Assembly: GCA_963850915.1 (NCBI GenBank)
Contig: CAWKND010000014.1
Location: forward strand, 496,001-560,000
Reading direction: 5' to 3'
Length of the DNA: 64,000 nucleotides
From: CAVTWH01 sp963850915
Lineage (GTDB): Bacteria > Actinomycetota > Actinomycetes > Mycobacteriales > Micromonosporaceae
A program made the translations under genes and the position numbers. This document shows positions 16,055 to 24,416 of the stretch, piece after piece. The notes under the pieces were generated by a model. That model made no database searches. It was not told the origin of the DNA and worked only from the letters and a program-made list of their open reading frames with translations. Within the stretch, counting starts at the first letter, position 1. Each line of letters begins with the position of its first letter.

Positions 16055-16846
16055 TCAGGCGGCCAGCGGGGCGTTGCAGGCGGCCACCAGGGCGCGCCGG
16101 CACGCGGTGAGCAGCGGGCGCAGCGCCGCATCCCGTTGCTGCGCCTCGAAACTGTTCACGGCGGCGCCCGGCGCGTCCTCGCTCGCCAGCACCAGTACCC
16201 GGTCCAGCACGCTCGCCCGCGCGAACAGGCGGCGGGCCCGCGCGTCGTACCCGGGCGGCAGGTCACCGGCGAAGTCCGGCCGGCGCAGCGTGGCCAGTGC
16301 CCCGGCCAGCTCCGGTCGCCAGCGCGCCACATCCAGCCGGGCCAGTACGCCGGTCGCCTCGATCACCGAGGCGGACAGCTCCGACTCGGCCTCGGCCGGG
16401 CCGACCTCACCGGCCAGTGCCGTGGGCGTGACCGCCGGTACGGGGTAGACCCGCCACAGCACCGTCTCGAACTCGTCACCGGAGCCGGACGTGTGCCGGC
16501 GTACCTCGGGGACGAGCCCGTGTGCGCCCGCGATCACGCACTCCTCGGCCACCATCGCGGCGCCGCTGAACGGGCCCGGGCCGGGCAGTCCACGCGGGTC
16601 GCCAGGGGCCGGCAGGACCAGCCGGATCTCGTCCGGGTGCAGCTTGCTGAAGATGCTCAGTGCCTCACCGAGTGGCACGTCGGTCCAGGTGCCCGGGGCA
16701 TCGGCGACGAGCTGCTCCTCGTCGCCCGCCACCTCCGGGGCCACTTCGTCGTAGGGGACCAGGCCGGCACGCCAGGCTCGGATCCAGGTCACCAACCTGG
16801 TCGAGCGCCTGGGCGCCAGGGTCGCCGCACGTGCTGCGGGGGACAT
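16055..16846 (-). CDS. conserved actinobacterial hypothetical protein
   Basis: A 263-aa soluble protein that I do not recognise beyond an actinobacterial conserved hypothetical. It begins with a Arg-rich helix (RRSTRLVTWIRAWRAG), has an acidic centre (DEVAPEVAGDEEQLVADA), the stretch IRLVLPAPGDPRGLPGPG, and an Ala/Arg-rich helical C-terminus. No signal peptide or membrane segment. The ATG at 16846 has no Shine-Dalgarno, and TAGCCT lies 3-8 bases upstream, so a leaderless transcript is possible. It is divergent from the DUF3097 gene and convergent with the VanZ gene. Confidence 0.6.
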   Translation of the reverse strand: MSPAARAATLAPRRSTRLVTWIRAWRAGLVPYDEVAPEVAGDEEQLVADAPGTWTDVPLGEALSIFSKLHPDEIRLVLPAPGDPRGLPGPGPFSGAAMVAEECVIAGAHGLVPEVRRHTSGSGDEFETVLWRVYPVPAVTPTALAGEVGPAEAESELSASVIEATGVLARLDVARWRPELAGALATLRRPDFAGDLPPGYDARARRLFARASVLDRVLVLASEDAPGAAVNSFEAQQRDAALRPLLTACRRALVAACNAPLAA

Positions 16847-16905
16847 GCAGGCTAGGGTACGTGGCGCCGCGCCCGATGTCTCGTGGTGTGCAGTACCTTG
16901 CCCGC

Positions 16906-16989
16906 ATGAGCGAGCGGAGCGAGCGAATCATGGGGCTCAGTGCGGCTTGTGCCTCATGTCCGCCCGGAGTGGAGCGAGGACGGACATGA
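16906..16989 (+). repeat. MSERSER-type repetitive 5' element
   Basis: An 84-base stretch beginning ATGAGCGAGCGGAGCGAG reads MSERSERIMGLSAAC for 27 codons and ends in a TGA that overlaps the ATG of the next gene (ATGA at 16986-16989). Its distal part contains the inverted repeat ATGTCCG / CGGACAT. From memory, near-identical 5' elements occur before many genes in Micromonosporaceae. I read it as a dispersed repeat carrying an upstream mini-frame, not a functional peptide gene. Confidence 0.5.
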
Positions 16990-17801
16990 GCGAACGCTAC
17001 GACGGAGATGTCCTTCGTCCGGGGTACCGGCAGCGGCGCGCTGTACCCGAGGTCGAGGCAGAGAACGACCTGGTGGTGGAGGACGCGGACAGCGGATTCT
17101 GTGGCGCTGTCACTGGCTTTGAGCTCGGCGCGGTGGTGCTGGAGGACCGCTTCGGCAAGCGCCGCAACTTCCCGTTGACGCCGGCCGGGTTCCTGCTCGA
17201 CGGGCAGCCGGTAACCCTGGTCCGGCCGGCCACGAACGTGTCGGTACCGGCGCGTCGAATCACCGCGAGTGGCTCGCTCGCCGCCGGTACGCAGCCGGCG
17301 CGGGTGGCGCGGGCCAGCCGGATCTGGGTGGAGGGCAGCCACGACGCCGCGCTCGTCGAGCGGATCTGGGGCGACGACCTGCGGGTCGAGGGCGTAGTGG
17401 TGCAGCCGCTGGACGGCGTGGACGAGCTGCCGGCGCTGCTGGCGCAGTTCGGTCCGGGGCCGCGGCGGCGGCTGGGGGTACTCGTGGACCACCTGGTCGA
17501 GGGCTCGAAGGAGAGCCGGATCGTGGCGTCGGTACGGTCCCCGCATGTACTGGTCACCGGGCACCCCTATGTGGACATCTGGCAGGCGGTCAAGCCGGAG
17601 CGGTTGGGTATCCGGGCGTGGCCGGTGATCCCGCGCGGCCAGCCGTGGAAGGAGGGCGTGTGCGCCGCGCTCGGCGTGGCCACCCCGGCTGACCTGTGGC
17701 GACGCATCCTGGCCTCGGTCAACGACTACCACGACGTGGAGACGCCGCTGGTCAACGCGGTGGAGCGAATGATCGACTTCGTCACCGAGCCGGGCGAGTA
17801 G
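16986..17801 (+). CDS. DUF3097 domain-containing protein
   Basis: A 271-aa protein of the actinobacteria-specific DUF3097 family. Its marks are the acidic N-terminus VEAENDLVVEDADSGFCGAV, the block VEGSHDAALVERIWGDDLR, which resembles a Toprim-like strand-turn with an acidic residue, LGVLVDHLVEGSKESRI, and VLVTGHPYVDIWQAVKP with two further acids. That layout suggests a Toprim-related nuclease or nucleotide-binding fold, an inference not established for the family. ATG at 16986 gives MSERYDGDVLRPGYRQRR; the longer frame upstream is the MSERSER element. Convergent with the serine hydrolase gene. Confidence 0.85.
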   Translation: MSERYDGDVLRPGYRQRRAVPEVEAENDLVVEDADSGFCGAVTGFELGAVVLEDRFGKRRNFPLTPAGFLLDGQPVTLVRPATNVSVPARRITASGSLAAGTQPARVARASRIWVEGSHDAALVERIWGDDLRVEGVVVQPLDGVDELPALLAQFGPGPRRRLGVLVDHLVEGSKESRIVASVRSPHVLVTGHPYVDIWQAVKPERLGIRAWPVIPRGQPWKEGVCAALGVATPADLWRRILASVNDYHDVETPLVNAVERMIDFVTEPGE

Positions 17802-17835
17802 CCCCGCCGAGCTGTTCCCAGCCCGTCTGCTTCGG

Positions 17836-19233
17836 TTACGGCGCCACTTGGTCGGGGTCCCGGGTGAGTACGAAGGTGGCCAGGTCCAGTGCCAGTACCC
17901 GGCCGGCCGGGTCGCGCAGTACCCGGAGCAGCTCGCCGTCCTGGTCACCGGCGTACCCGCGCCACTCGCCGTCGCCCGCGTCGCGGAACCGGGACGGGAG
18001 GGAACCGGCCGAGGAGAGCGCGGTGAGTACCAGATCGGCGCCGCTCGCGGAGGCCTGGAACTCCCGCCCCATCCACCACCACCGGCCGGCCACTTCGAGC
18101 AGCTCGGCCTGCGGCCGGGTCGGTGCCGGCCGCCACGGCGCCGGTAGCGGCGCGGGCTCGTGGTCGAGGACCGCCTCCAGCAGGTCCAGCCCGAGCCCGA
18201 GGATCGAGGCGCCGCGCAGGCTGTACGAGTTGGCGAACGCCACCACGCCGGTCGCCGAGGGCCGGTGTACGGCCAGCACGGCGAGGTAGCCGGGCATCGA
18301 GCCGGTGTGGCCACGGAACACCCGTTCGCCCCGCCGCCACAGCTGAAGCCCGAGCCCGTGCCCGGACAGCCAACTGTCCGGGTCGGCGATCACCACCGGG
18401 GTGCCCAGCTCGGCGACCGTGGTCGGGGCGAGTACCGCCGAGTCGGGCGCGATCAGGAAGTTCGCCCAGCGCAGCAGGTCGACCGGTGTCGACCAGAGCT
18501 GGCCGGCCGGGGCCATCGCACCGGCGTCCTCGCGGGGCTCCTCGCGCAGCGTTGCGTGCCACGGGTGCACGACGTAACCGCGGGCGTACGGCTCGGTGGC
18601 GTGGTAGGTGGTGCGGTGCATGCCGAGCGGATCGAGCAGCCGCTCCCGTACCGCCTCGTACCAGGGCAGCTTGGTGTGCTTCTCGATGACCGCGCCGAGC
18701 AGCCCGTATGCCAGGTTGGAGTAGTGGTAGCCACGGTGCGCCGGGTAGGCCAGCTTGGCCGGGCCGGCGCCCTCGACCAGCTCGGCGACCGGGCCGCCGG
18801 GCGAGCGCTCCCACCACTGCCCGTCCGGTTCCCGCTGGGCGCCGCCGACGTGGCCGAGCAGTTGCCGCAGGGTACGCCGGCCCAGGCCGGTCCCGGGCAG
18901 GTGCGCGTCCAGTGGCTCGTCCAGCTCGAGTGCGCCCTGGTCGCGTAGCCCGAGCAGGAGCGCGGCGGTCATCGTCTTGGTGATCGAGCCGATCCGGTAC
19001 TGCAGGTCAGCGTGCGGCGTCGGCGTGCTCCCGGCGTGACTCAGGTGGGCCAGCCCACCGCCCCGCAGTACCGCCGCGACCAGGCTCGGTGCCTGCCCAC
19101 CGGCCTGGGTACGGGCGACGACCGCGTCCACCACGGCCCGGGTGTGCGGCCGCAGCGGTAGGCCCGGCGGTGCGTCGGGTGGGGCGGGCTGGGCGGGCTG
19201 GGCGGGCTGGCTGGCTGTCCCTGGCTCGCGCAT
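17836..19233 (-). CDS. serine hydrolase, beta-lactamase class C / DD-peptidase fold
   Basis: A 465-aa penicillin-binding-protein-like hydrolase. Motif 1 is SITK (GSITKTMTAAL, near residue 83), motif 2 is YHYSNLAYGLLG (the YxN triad) and motif 3 is the HTG of FRGHTGSMPGY. A C-terminal beta domain of about 120 residues follows, as in esterase-like family members. There is no signal peptide, so the enzyme seems cytosolic or non-classically placed. The N-terminus carries a PAQPAQPAP repeat produced by a 9-base unit repeated three times (about 19187-19213). Substrate unknown. Confidence 0.85.
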   Translation of the reverse strand: MREPGTASQPAQPAQPAPPDAPPGLPLRPHTRAVVDAVVARTQAGGQAPSLVAAVLRGGGLAHLSHAGSTPTPHADLQYRIGSITKTMTAALLLGLRDQGALELDEPLDAHLPGTGLGRRTLRQLLGHVGGAQREPDGQWWERSPGGPVAELVEGAGPAKLAYPAHRGYHYSNLAYGLLGAVIEKHTKLPWYEAVRERLLDPLGMHRTTYHATEPYARGYVVHPWHATLREEPREDAGAMAPAGQLWSTPVDLLRWANFLIAPDSAVLAPTTVAELGTPVVIADPDSWLSGHGLGLQLWRRGERVFRGHTGSMPGYLAVLAVHRPSATGVVAFANSYSLRGASILGLGLDLLEAVLDHEPAPLPAPWRPAPTRPQAELLEVAGRWWWMGREFQASASGADLVLTALSSAGSLPSRFRDAGDGEWRGYAGDQDGELLRVLRDPAGRVLALDLATFVLTRDPDQVAP

Positions 19234-19301
19234 GAGCCGACATTAGCGACCGGAACCGACAGAGGGTGCAGTTGGTGGCACACGCGTGCCAGGATCAATA
19301 C

Positions 19302-19730
19302 GTGGCCATCATCTGGCTCGTCCTCGCGGTCGCACTCGCGATCGTCGAGGGTTTCACGTCCACCTTCGTGCTGTTGATGTTCGCGGCAGGCGCGCTGGTA
19401 GCGGCTGGCGGTGCGGCCCTGGGTCTCGACCTGTGGCTACAGGTACTGCTGTTCGCCGGGGTCTCGGTCGCCGCGTTGGTCGCCCTCCGGCCGGCCCTGC
19501 GCCGGCGGCTGGAGCAGGGGGGCGGGGCGGGCGCCGACATGGGTCTGTCCGCCATCGAGGGCGCCGAGGCGCTGGTGATCGAGGACATCGACGACAACCG
19601 GGGACAGATCAAGATCGACGGCGAGATCTGGAACGCCAGACCGTTCGACGCCCAGCAGAGCTTCGCGAAAGGGACCCGCGTCCGGGTCATCGAGGTCAAG
19701 GGCGCAACTGCCCTGGTGTGGAGGGACTAG
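19302..19730 (+). CDS. NfeD-family membrane protein
   Basis: A 142-aa protein with two to three transmembrane segments (AIIWLVLAVALAIVEG; FVLLMFAAGALVAAGGAALG; LWLQVLLFAGVSVAALVAL) and a C-terminal OB-fold domain ending GTRVRVIEVKGATALVWRD. NfeD proteins pair with SPFH proteins in membrane microdomains, and an SPFH gene follows directly. GTG at 19302 has CAGGA 8 bases upstream; an earlier in-frame ATG at 19266 would add a polar extension without a ribosome site. The stop TAG abuts the next start. Confidence 0.85.
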   Translation: MAIIWLVLAVALAIVEGFTSTFVLLMFAAGALVAAGGAALGLDLWLQVLLFAGVSVAALVALRPALRRRLEQGGGAGADMGLSAIEGAEALVIEDIDDNRGQIKIDGEIWNARPFDAQQSFAKGTRVRVIEVKGATALVWRD

Positions 19731-20813
19731 TTGGATCCGTTCAATGTCTTCCTGATAATCGTCGCGGCAGCCGTCGCGCTGTTCGTCATCGTCGCCCTGT
19801 ACCGCTCGGTACGCATCGTCAAGCAGCAGCGGATGGATGTGGTGGAGCGGCTCGGCAAGTACAACCGCACCCTCAAGCCGGGACCCAACCTGATGGTGCC
19901 CTTCATCGACTCAGTGCGCCAGACGGTTGACATGCGGGAGAACGTGGTCAGCTTCCTGCCGCAGCCGGTGATCACCTCGGACAACCTGGTCGTCTCGATC
20001 GACACGGTGCTCTACTACCGGGTGGTCGACCCGGTCCGGGCCACCTACGAGATCGCCAACTTCCTGCAGGCCATCGAGCAGTTGACGGTCACCACGCTGC
20101 GTAACGTGATCGGGTCGATGGACCTGGAGCGGGCGCTGACCAGCCGGGACGAGATCAACCAGCACCTGTCGGCGGTACTCGACGAGACCACCGGCCGCTG
20201 GGGCATCAAGGTCACCCGGGTGGAGATCAAGGCGATCGAGCCACCGCCCAGCATCCGCGACTCGATGGAGAAGCAGATGCGCGCGGAGCGCGACCGGCGC
20301 GCCGCGATCCTGCACGCCGAGGGCGTCAAGCAGTCGCAGATCCTCACCGCCGACGGTGAGCGCCAAGCCGCAGTACTGCGCGCGCAGGGCGACCGGGAGG
20401 CCCGCATCCTGCAGGCCGAAGGGCAGGCGAAGGCGATCCACACGGTGTTCAGCGCGGTACACGCGGCCAACCCCGACCCGAAGGTACTGGCGTACCAGTA
20501 CCTCCAGGCGCTGCCGCAGATCGCGGCCGGCCCGGCCAACAAGATGTGGTTCATTCCGGCCGAGATGACCCGGGCACTGGAGGGCATCAGCGGGGCGCTG
20601 TCCGGCATCCTGCCCGGCTCCGGTCCCACGGATGCCGCGGTCGAGGAGTTGCCGGAGGAGTCCAGGGCGGCGCTCGACGAGGCGCTCGCCGAGGCACAGA
20701 AACTGGCCGCCGAGACCGAGCAGTCTGCGCTGCTCGGGCTGCCGGTCGGTAGCAAGGTCACCGCCACCGACCTGCTCGGCGACCAGACCGTGGAGGAGCG
20801 CGAAGGCGCGTAA
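19731..20813 (+). CDS. SPFH-domain protein (stomatin/QmcA type)
   Basis: A 360-aa band-7 protein: one N-terminal membrane anchor (VFLIIVAAAVALFVIVALY), the SPFH domain beginning QQRMDVVERLGKYNRTLKPG, and a long charged helix with AERDRRAAILHAEGVKQSQ that forms a coiled coil for oligomerisation. Start is a rare TTG at 19731 placed directly after the nfeD stop, with GGAGGG at 19720-19725. That spacing and the conserved MDPF start decide it. With NfeD it should form a membrane scaffold or quality-control complex. A C-terminal acidic stretch follows the scaffold region. Confidence 0.9.
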   Translation: MDPFNVFLIIVAAAVALFVIVALYRSVRIVKQQRMDVVERLGKYNRTLKPGPNLMVPFIDSVRQTVDMRENVVSFLPQPVITSDNLVVSIDTVLYYRVVDPVRATYEIANFLQAIEQLTVTTLRNVIGSMDLERALTSRDEINQHLSAVLDETTGRWGIKVTRVEIKAIEPPPSIRDSMEKQMRAERDRRAAILHAEGVKQSQILTADGERQAAVLRAQGDREARILQAEGQAKAIHTVFSAVHAANPDPKVLAYQYLQALPQIAAGPANKMWFIPAEMTRALEGISGALSGILPGSGPTDAAVEELPEESRAALDEALAEAQKLAAETEQSALLGLPVGSKVTATDLLGDQTVEEREGA

Positions 20814-21126
20814 CCGGCCGCTGCCGACGCTGCCCGGCCGGGCTGGTCTACCGGGCGGGCAGCGTGCTGTCCGGCTCCCGCCTGCGGACCTGTCGCTCCC
20901 GCGTCGCGTGGTGGGGCGTCGTCCGCGCGCGGAGGCCCGCTCCCGCGTCGCGTGGTGCGGGCGTCGTCCGCGCGTGAGGCCGGGCTGCGCGGCCGCAGCT
21001 GCTGCCAGCGGGGCGCCGCGGTCGTGGCCCAGCGGGACACGGCTATCGGTGGACGGCGGGGCAAAACGCCATCAAGTCTCACATTCTCCTGTCACCATCA
21101 GACCACCACGACAGGAGGTGGGCGCG
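20814..21126. other. intergenic region with hairpin and tandem repeat
   Basis: No gene seen. It holds a 10-bp hairpin (arms 20827-20836 and 20856-20865, ACGCTGCCCG / CGGGCAGCGT), likely the terminator of the NfeD-SPFH pair. Two tandem copies of a 43-44-base unit lie at 20894-20937 and 20938-20980, each starting CGCTCCCGCGTCGCGTGGTG and differing at a few positions. AGGAGG at 21113-21118 serves the next gene. Confidence 0.65.
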
Positions 21127-21882
21127 ATGACCCAGGCCGGAGATGCCCGGATGGAGCGCGCGGTCCAGGCCCCGCACCGGGTCAGCGCGCGCCGAGTCAA
21201 CCCGGTCACGCCCACGGCGCGCTGGGCGCAGACGCTGCGCCGGTTCGGCCGGTACGCCGTCTGGGCGCTGCCGATCTACGCCATCCTCGCCGGGCTCGGC
21301 GTACTGCACCGGGATCCGGCGTTCTCCACCGACCGGGCGCACTACGCGCGCTACCTCGACGACGAGCGGTTCAGCCCGGCGCACCTGACCTACTCGGCCG
21401 GCGCCGCCTTCTTCGGGCTGGTCGCGCTGATCGGGATCACCGCGCTACTGGCCGGGGTACGCGGCCGGCGGCTGGCGGCCGCGGGACTGATCCTCGGCAT
21501 CGCCGGGGCGGCGGTACTCCTGCCCGAGGTGGGTACCCTGGTGGTCCGCCAGGAGGCCGCCCGTACCGCACTGGTACACGGCGAGCTGTCCCGGGTGGCA
21601 ATCAACGCGCAGCTGCGCGGCGGTACCGGCTCGGTGGTGGTACTCGCCGGCGCCTGCGCGCTGACCCTTGCCTGGATCCTGGTGGGGGTGGCGGTGTGGC
21701 GCTCGCGGGTACTGCAGCGCGCCGACGGGGTACTGCTGATCATCTCCGCGCCGCTGCTGTACCTCGGCGGCTTCGTCCTGCACATGCTCCCGGTACTGGG
21801 TGCAATGCTGCTGCTGGCGGCCGGCATCGGGCTGGGCTGGACGGCCACCCGCCTGACCCCCGAGGGCACGCTCGCGGCATAA
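21127..21882 (+). CDS. conserved membrane protein, unknown function
   Basis: A 251-aa protein with a basic cytosolic N-terminus (about 40 residues) and about six hydrophobic segments: AVWALPIYAILAGLGVLH, LTYSAGAAFFGLVALIGIT, AAAGLILGIAGAAVLLPEVG, VVVLAGACALTLAWILVG, GVLLIISAPLLYLGGFVL and LGAMLLLAAGIGLGW. I do not recognise a family. ATG at 21127 has a perfect AGGAGG eight bases upstream. It is followed 49 bases later by the TrmH-type gene, which may be co-transcribed. No catalytic motif is apparent. Confidence 0.65.
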   Translation: MTQAGDARMERAVQAPHRVSARRVNPVTPTARWAQTLRRFGRYAVWALPIYAILAGLGVLHRDPAFSTDRAHYARYLDDERFSPAHLTYSAGAAFFGLVALIGITALLAGVRGRRLAAAGLILGIAGAAVLLPEVGTLVVRQEAARTALVHGELSRVAINAQLRGGTGSVVVLAGACALTLAWILVGVAVWRSRVLQRADGVLLIISAPLLYLGGFVLHMLPVLGAMLLLAAGIGLGWTATRLTPEGTLAA

Positions 21883-21931
21883 GCGGGGCCGGCCGGGGCA
21901 ACAGCGGCACGGACCCGGGCAGAATACGGGT

Positions 21932-22723
21932 GTGCCCGAGGCTGTCCTGATCACCGACCCCGACGACGAGCGCATCGCCGACTACCGGGCGCTCACCGAC
22001 GTCGAGCTGCGTACCCGCTGGGAGCCACCGCACGGGCTGTTCATCGCCGAGGGTGAGCTGGTACTGGGTCGGGCACTGCGGGCCGGGTACCGGCTGCGCT
22101 CGGTACTCGTGGACGCCAAGCGGGTCGGGCAGGTACCCGCCACCGACGCCCCGGTCTACGCGGCCACCCAGCAGCTGCTCGAAGCGACGACCGGCTTCCA
22201 CGTGCACCGCGGCATCCTCGCCTCGTTCCACCGCAAGCCGCTGCTCGACGCGGAGCGGGTACTGAAGGACGCCAAGCGCGTGGTGATCCTGGAGGACGTC
22301 AACAACCACACCAATCTCGGCGCGATCTTCCGGGGTGCGGCGGCACTGGGCATGGATGCCGTACTGCTCTCCCCGACCTGCGCCGATCCGCTCTACCGGC
22401 GCAGCGTACGGGTCAGCATGGGCGAGGTGTTCGCCGTCCCGTACGCCAAGCTGGAGCCCTGGCCGGACGCGCTGGAAATGGTACGCGGCAACGGTTTCAG
22501 CGTACTGGCACTGACCCCGGCGGCCGGTGCCCGACCGATCGCCGAGCTGACCGCGGCCCAGCGGGCGCGGCCGGCGCTGCTGCTCGGTGCCGAAGGCCCC
22601 GGCCTGTCCGAGCACGCGCTGCGGGCCAGTGACGAGCGGGTGGCGATCCCGATGCACCGGGGCGTCGACTCGCTCAACGTCGCCGCGGCCGCCGCCGTCG
22701 CCTGCTACGAGGTCTGCCGGTGA
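21932..22723 (+). CDS. TrmH/SpoU-family RNA 2'-O-methyltransferase
   Basis: A 263-aa SPOUT methyltransferase that transfers methyl from SAM to a ribose 2'-OH of rRNA or tRNA. The N-terminal substrate-binding domain contains FIAEGELVLGRAL. The knot domain shows motif 1 NNHTNLGAIFRGAAALG, motif 2 ALLLGAEGPGLSE and motif 3 IPMHRGVDSLNVAAAAAV. The target nucleotide cannot be told from sequence. GTG at 21932 fits the family N-terminus. The pucR-like gene begins 19 bases after its stop. Confidence 0.9.
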   Translation: MPEAVLITDPDDERIADYRALTDVELRTRWEPPHGLFIAEGELVLGRALRAGYRLRSVLVDAKRVGQVPATDAPVYAATQQLLEATTGFHVHRGILASFHRKPLLDAERVLKDAKRVVILEDVNNHTNLGAIFRGAAALGMDAVLLSPTCADPLYRRSVRVSMGEVFAVPYAKLEPWPDALEMVRGNGFSVLALTPAAGARPIAELTAAQRARPALLLGAEGPGLSEHALRASDERVAIPMHRGVDSLNVAAAAAVACYEVCR

Positions 22724-22742
22724 CCAGCTGGGTGACGGGCAG

Positions 22743-24368
22743 GTGAGCACCGTCTTCCCGAGCGTCCGCCAGGTACTGAGCCTCGCGCCGGTACGCAACG
22801 GAGCGCCCCGGGTGGTGGCCGGCGAGGCGCACCTGGATCGGCCGGTGCGCTGGGTGCACTCCTCCGAGGTACCCGACATCGCCTCCCTGCTGCGCGGCGG
22901 TGAACTGGTACTCACCACGGGCATCGGGCTGCCACCGGACGACGCCGGGGTACGCGCGTTCATCGCCGAGCTGGCCGAGGTGGCGGTGGTCGGGCTCTTC
23001 GTGGAGCTGGGCCGGCGGTTCACCGGCTCGCTGCCCCGGCCGATGGTGACCGCGGCGGCCAAGCACGGGCTGGTCCTGGTCGAGCTACGCCGGGCCACCC
23101 CGTTCGTGCAGATCACCGAGGCGGTGCACGCGCTGATCGTGGATGCCCAGCTGGCCGAGCTGCGAGCCACCGAGGAGATCCACCAGCGCTTCACCGAATT
23201 GTCCGTCGAGGGCGCCGAGCCGGCCGAGGTGGTGACCCAGGCGGCCAGCCTGGGCGGCGGGCCGGTGGTGCTGGAGAACCTGTCCCGGCAGGTGCTCGCC
23301 TATGACAGCGCGGGCGACCGGGCCGACCTGCTGCTGCACGACTGGGAGGCGCACTCGCGCCGGATCGCGCCGGCCGGTCGGACCGGCTTCGACCCGGACA
23401 CCGCCTGGCTGGTCACCACGGTCGGCGCCCGGGGCCAGGACTGGGGCCGGCTGTTGCTGCGCTGGTCGGGCCCGGAGCCGCCGCCGACCCGGTTGACGAT
23501 CCTGCTGGAGCGGGCCGCGTCCACGCTGGCCTTGGGCCGGCTGATCCGGCGCGATGCCGAGGGGCTGGAGCGGCAGGTACACCGCAGCGTGCTGTCCGCG
23601 CTGCTCGACCACACCCGGCCGGTCGACGAGGTGGTGGTCCGGGCCAAGGCCTTGGGGGTACCGCTGGAGCGCCGGCAGCTGGTCGGTGTGGTGATCCGGC
23701 ACCGCAGTGACGACACCGAACTCCTGGGCGGTGAGGCTGCCCAGGCCCGGCTGCGCGACCTCGCCGAAGCCGTGTCCCAGGCGCTGCGCGAGGCCAAGTT
23801 GACCGGCCTGGCCAGCGGAATCGACGAGCACTCGGTGGGCGCGCTGCTGGCGCTGCGCCCCGGCGACGACGAGGACGCGGCGCTGGCGGCGCTCTCCACG
23901 GCGCTGCGCCGCGGCCGGCCGGCCGTGGTGATCGCCGCCGGCTCCGGGGTGCTGTCCCCGCGCGAGGCGCGCCGGTCGCTGGTCGAGGCCCGGCAGGTGG
24001 CCGACGCGGCCCGGCACGACCGGCGGGACGTGCCGGTCTACCGGCTGCCGCACGTCGGGCTGGTCGGGCTACTGCACCTGCTGCGGGACGAGCCGCGGGT
24101 ACAGACCTTCGTGGAGCGCGAGTTGGGGCCGCTACTGGCGTACGACGCGAAGCACCCCCGGGAGCAGCTACTCGGCTCGCTCCGGGCGTACCTGGAGTCC
24201 GGGCGGAACAAGTCCGCGGCCGCCGGGCTGGCACACCTGTCGCGGCCGGCGTTCTACGAGCGGCTGGCGCGCATCGGCCGGGTACTCGGCGTGGATCTCG
24301 ACTCGGTGGATGCCTGCCTGTCCCTGCACGTGGCCCTGCTCGCCCTGGACGCCATCCGGGACACCTGA
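22743..24368 (+). CDS. PucR-family transcriptional regulator
   Basis: A 541-aa regulator with the PucR order: N-terminal purine-catabolism-type sensor domain (VRQVLSLAPV to LVLVELRRATPFVQITEAVH), a GGDEF-like middle part, and the C-terminal helix-turn-helix SLRAYLESGRNKSAAAGLAHLSRPAFYERLARI. GTG at 22743 is chosen because the upstream open frame lies inside the TrmH gene. PucR regulators activate purine, amine or GABA catabolism. An aminotransferase and a semialdehyde dehydrogenase lie 1.4 kb downstream and are its probable targets (inference), separated by an opposite-strand secreted-protein gene. Confidence 0.88.
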   Translation: MSTVFPSVRQVLSLAPVRNGAPRVVAGEAHLDRPVRWVHSSEVPDIASLLRGGELVLTTGIGLPPDDAGVRAFIAELAEVAVVGLFVELGRRFTGSLPRPMVTAAAKHGLVLVELRRATPFVQITEAVHALIVDAQLAELRATEEIHQRFTELSVEGAEPAEVVTQAASLGGGPVVLENLSRQVLAYDSAGDRADLLLHDWEAHSRRIAPAGRTGFDPDTAWLVTTVGARGQDWGRLLLRWSGPEPPPTRLTILLERAASTLALGRLIRRDAEGLERQVHRSVLSALLDHTRPVDEVVVRAKALGVPLERRQLVGVVIRHRSDDTELLGGEAAQARLRDLAEAVSQALREAKLTGLASGIDEHSVGALLALRPGDDEDAALAALSTALRRGRPAVVIAAGSGVLSPREARRSLVEARQVADAARHDRRDVPVYRLPHVGLVGLLHLLRDEPRVQTFVERELGPLLAYDAKHPREQLLGSLRAYLESGRNKSAAAGLAHLSRPAFYERLARIGRVLGVDLDSVDACLSLHVALLALDAIRDT

Positions 24369-24416
24369 GCCCGCACTGCCCCGGCGGGCGAGCTGACCAC
24401 CGGGGCAGGACGCGGT

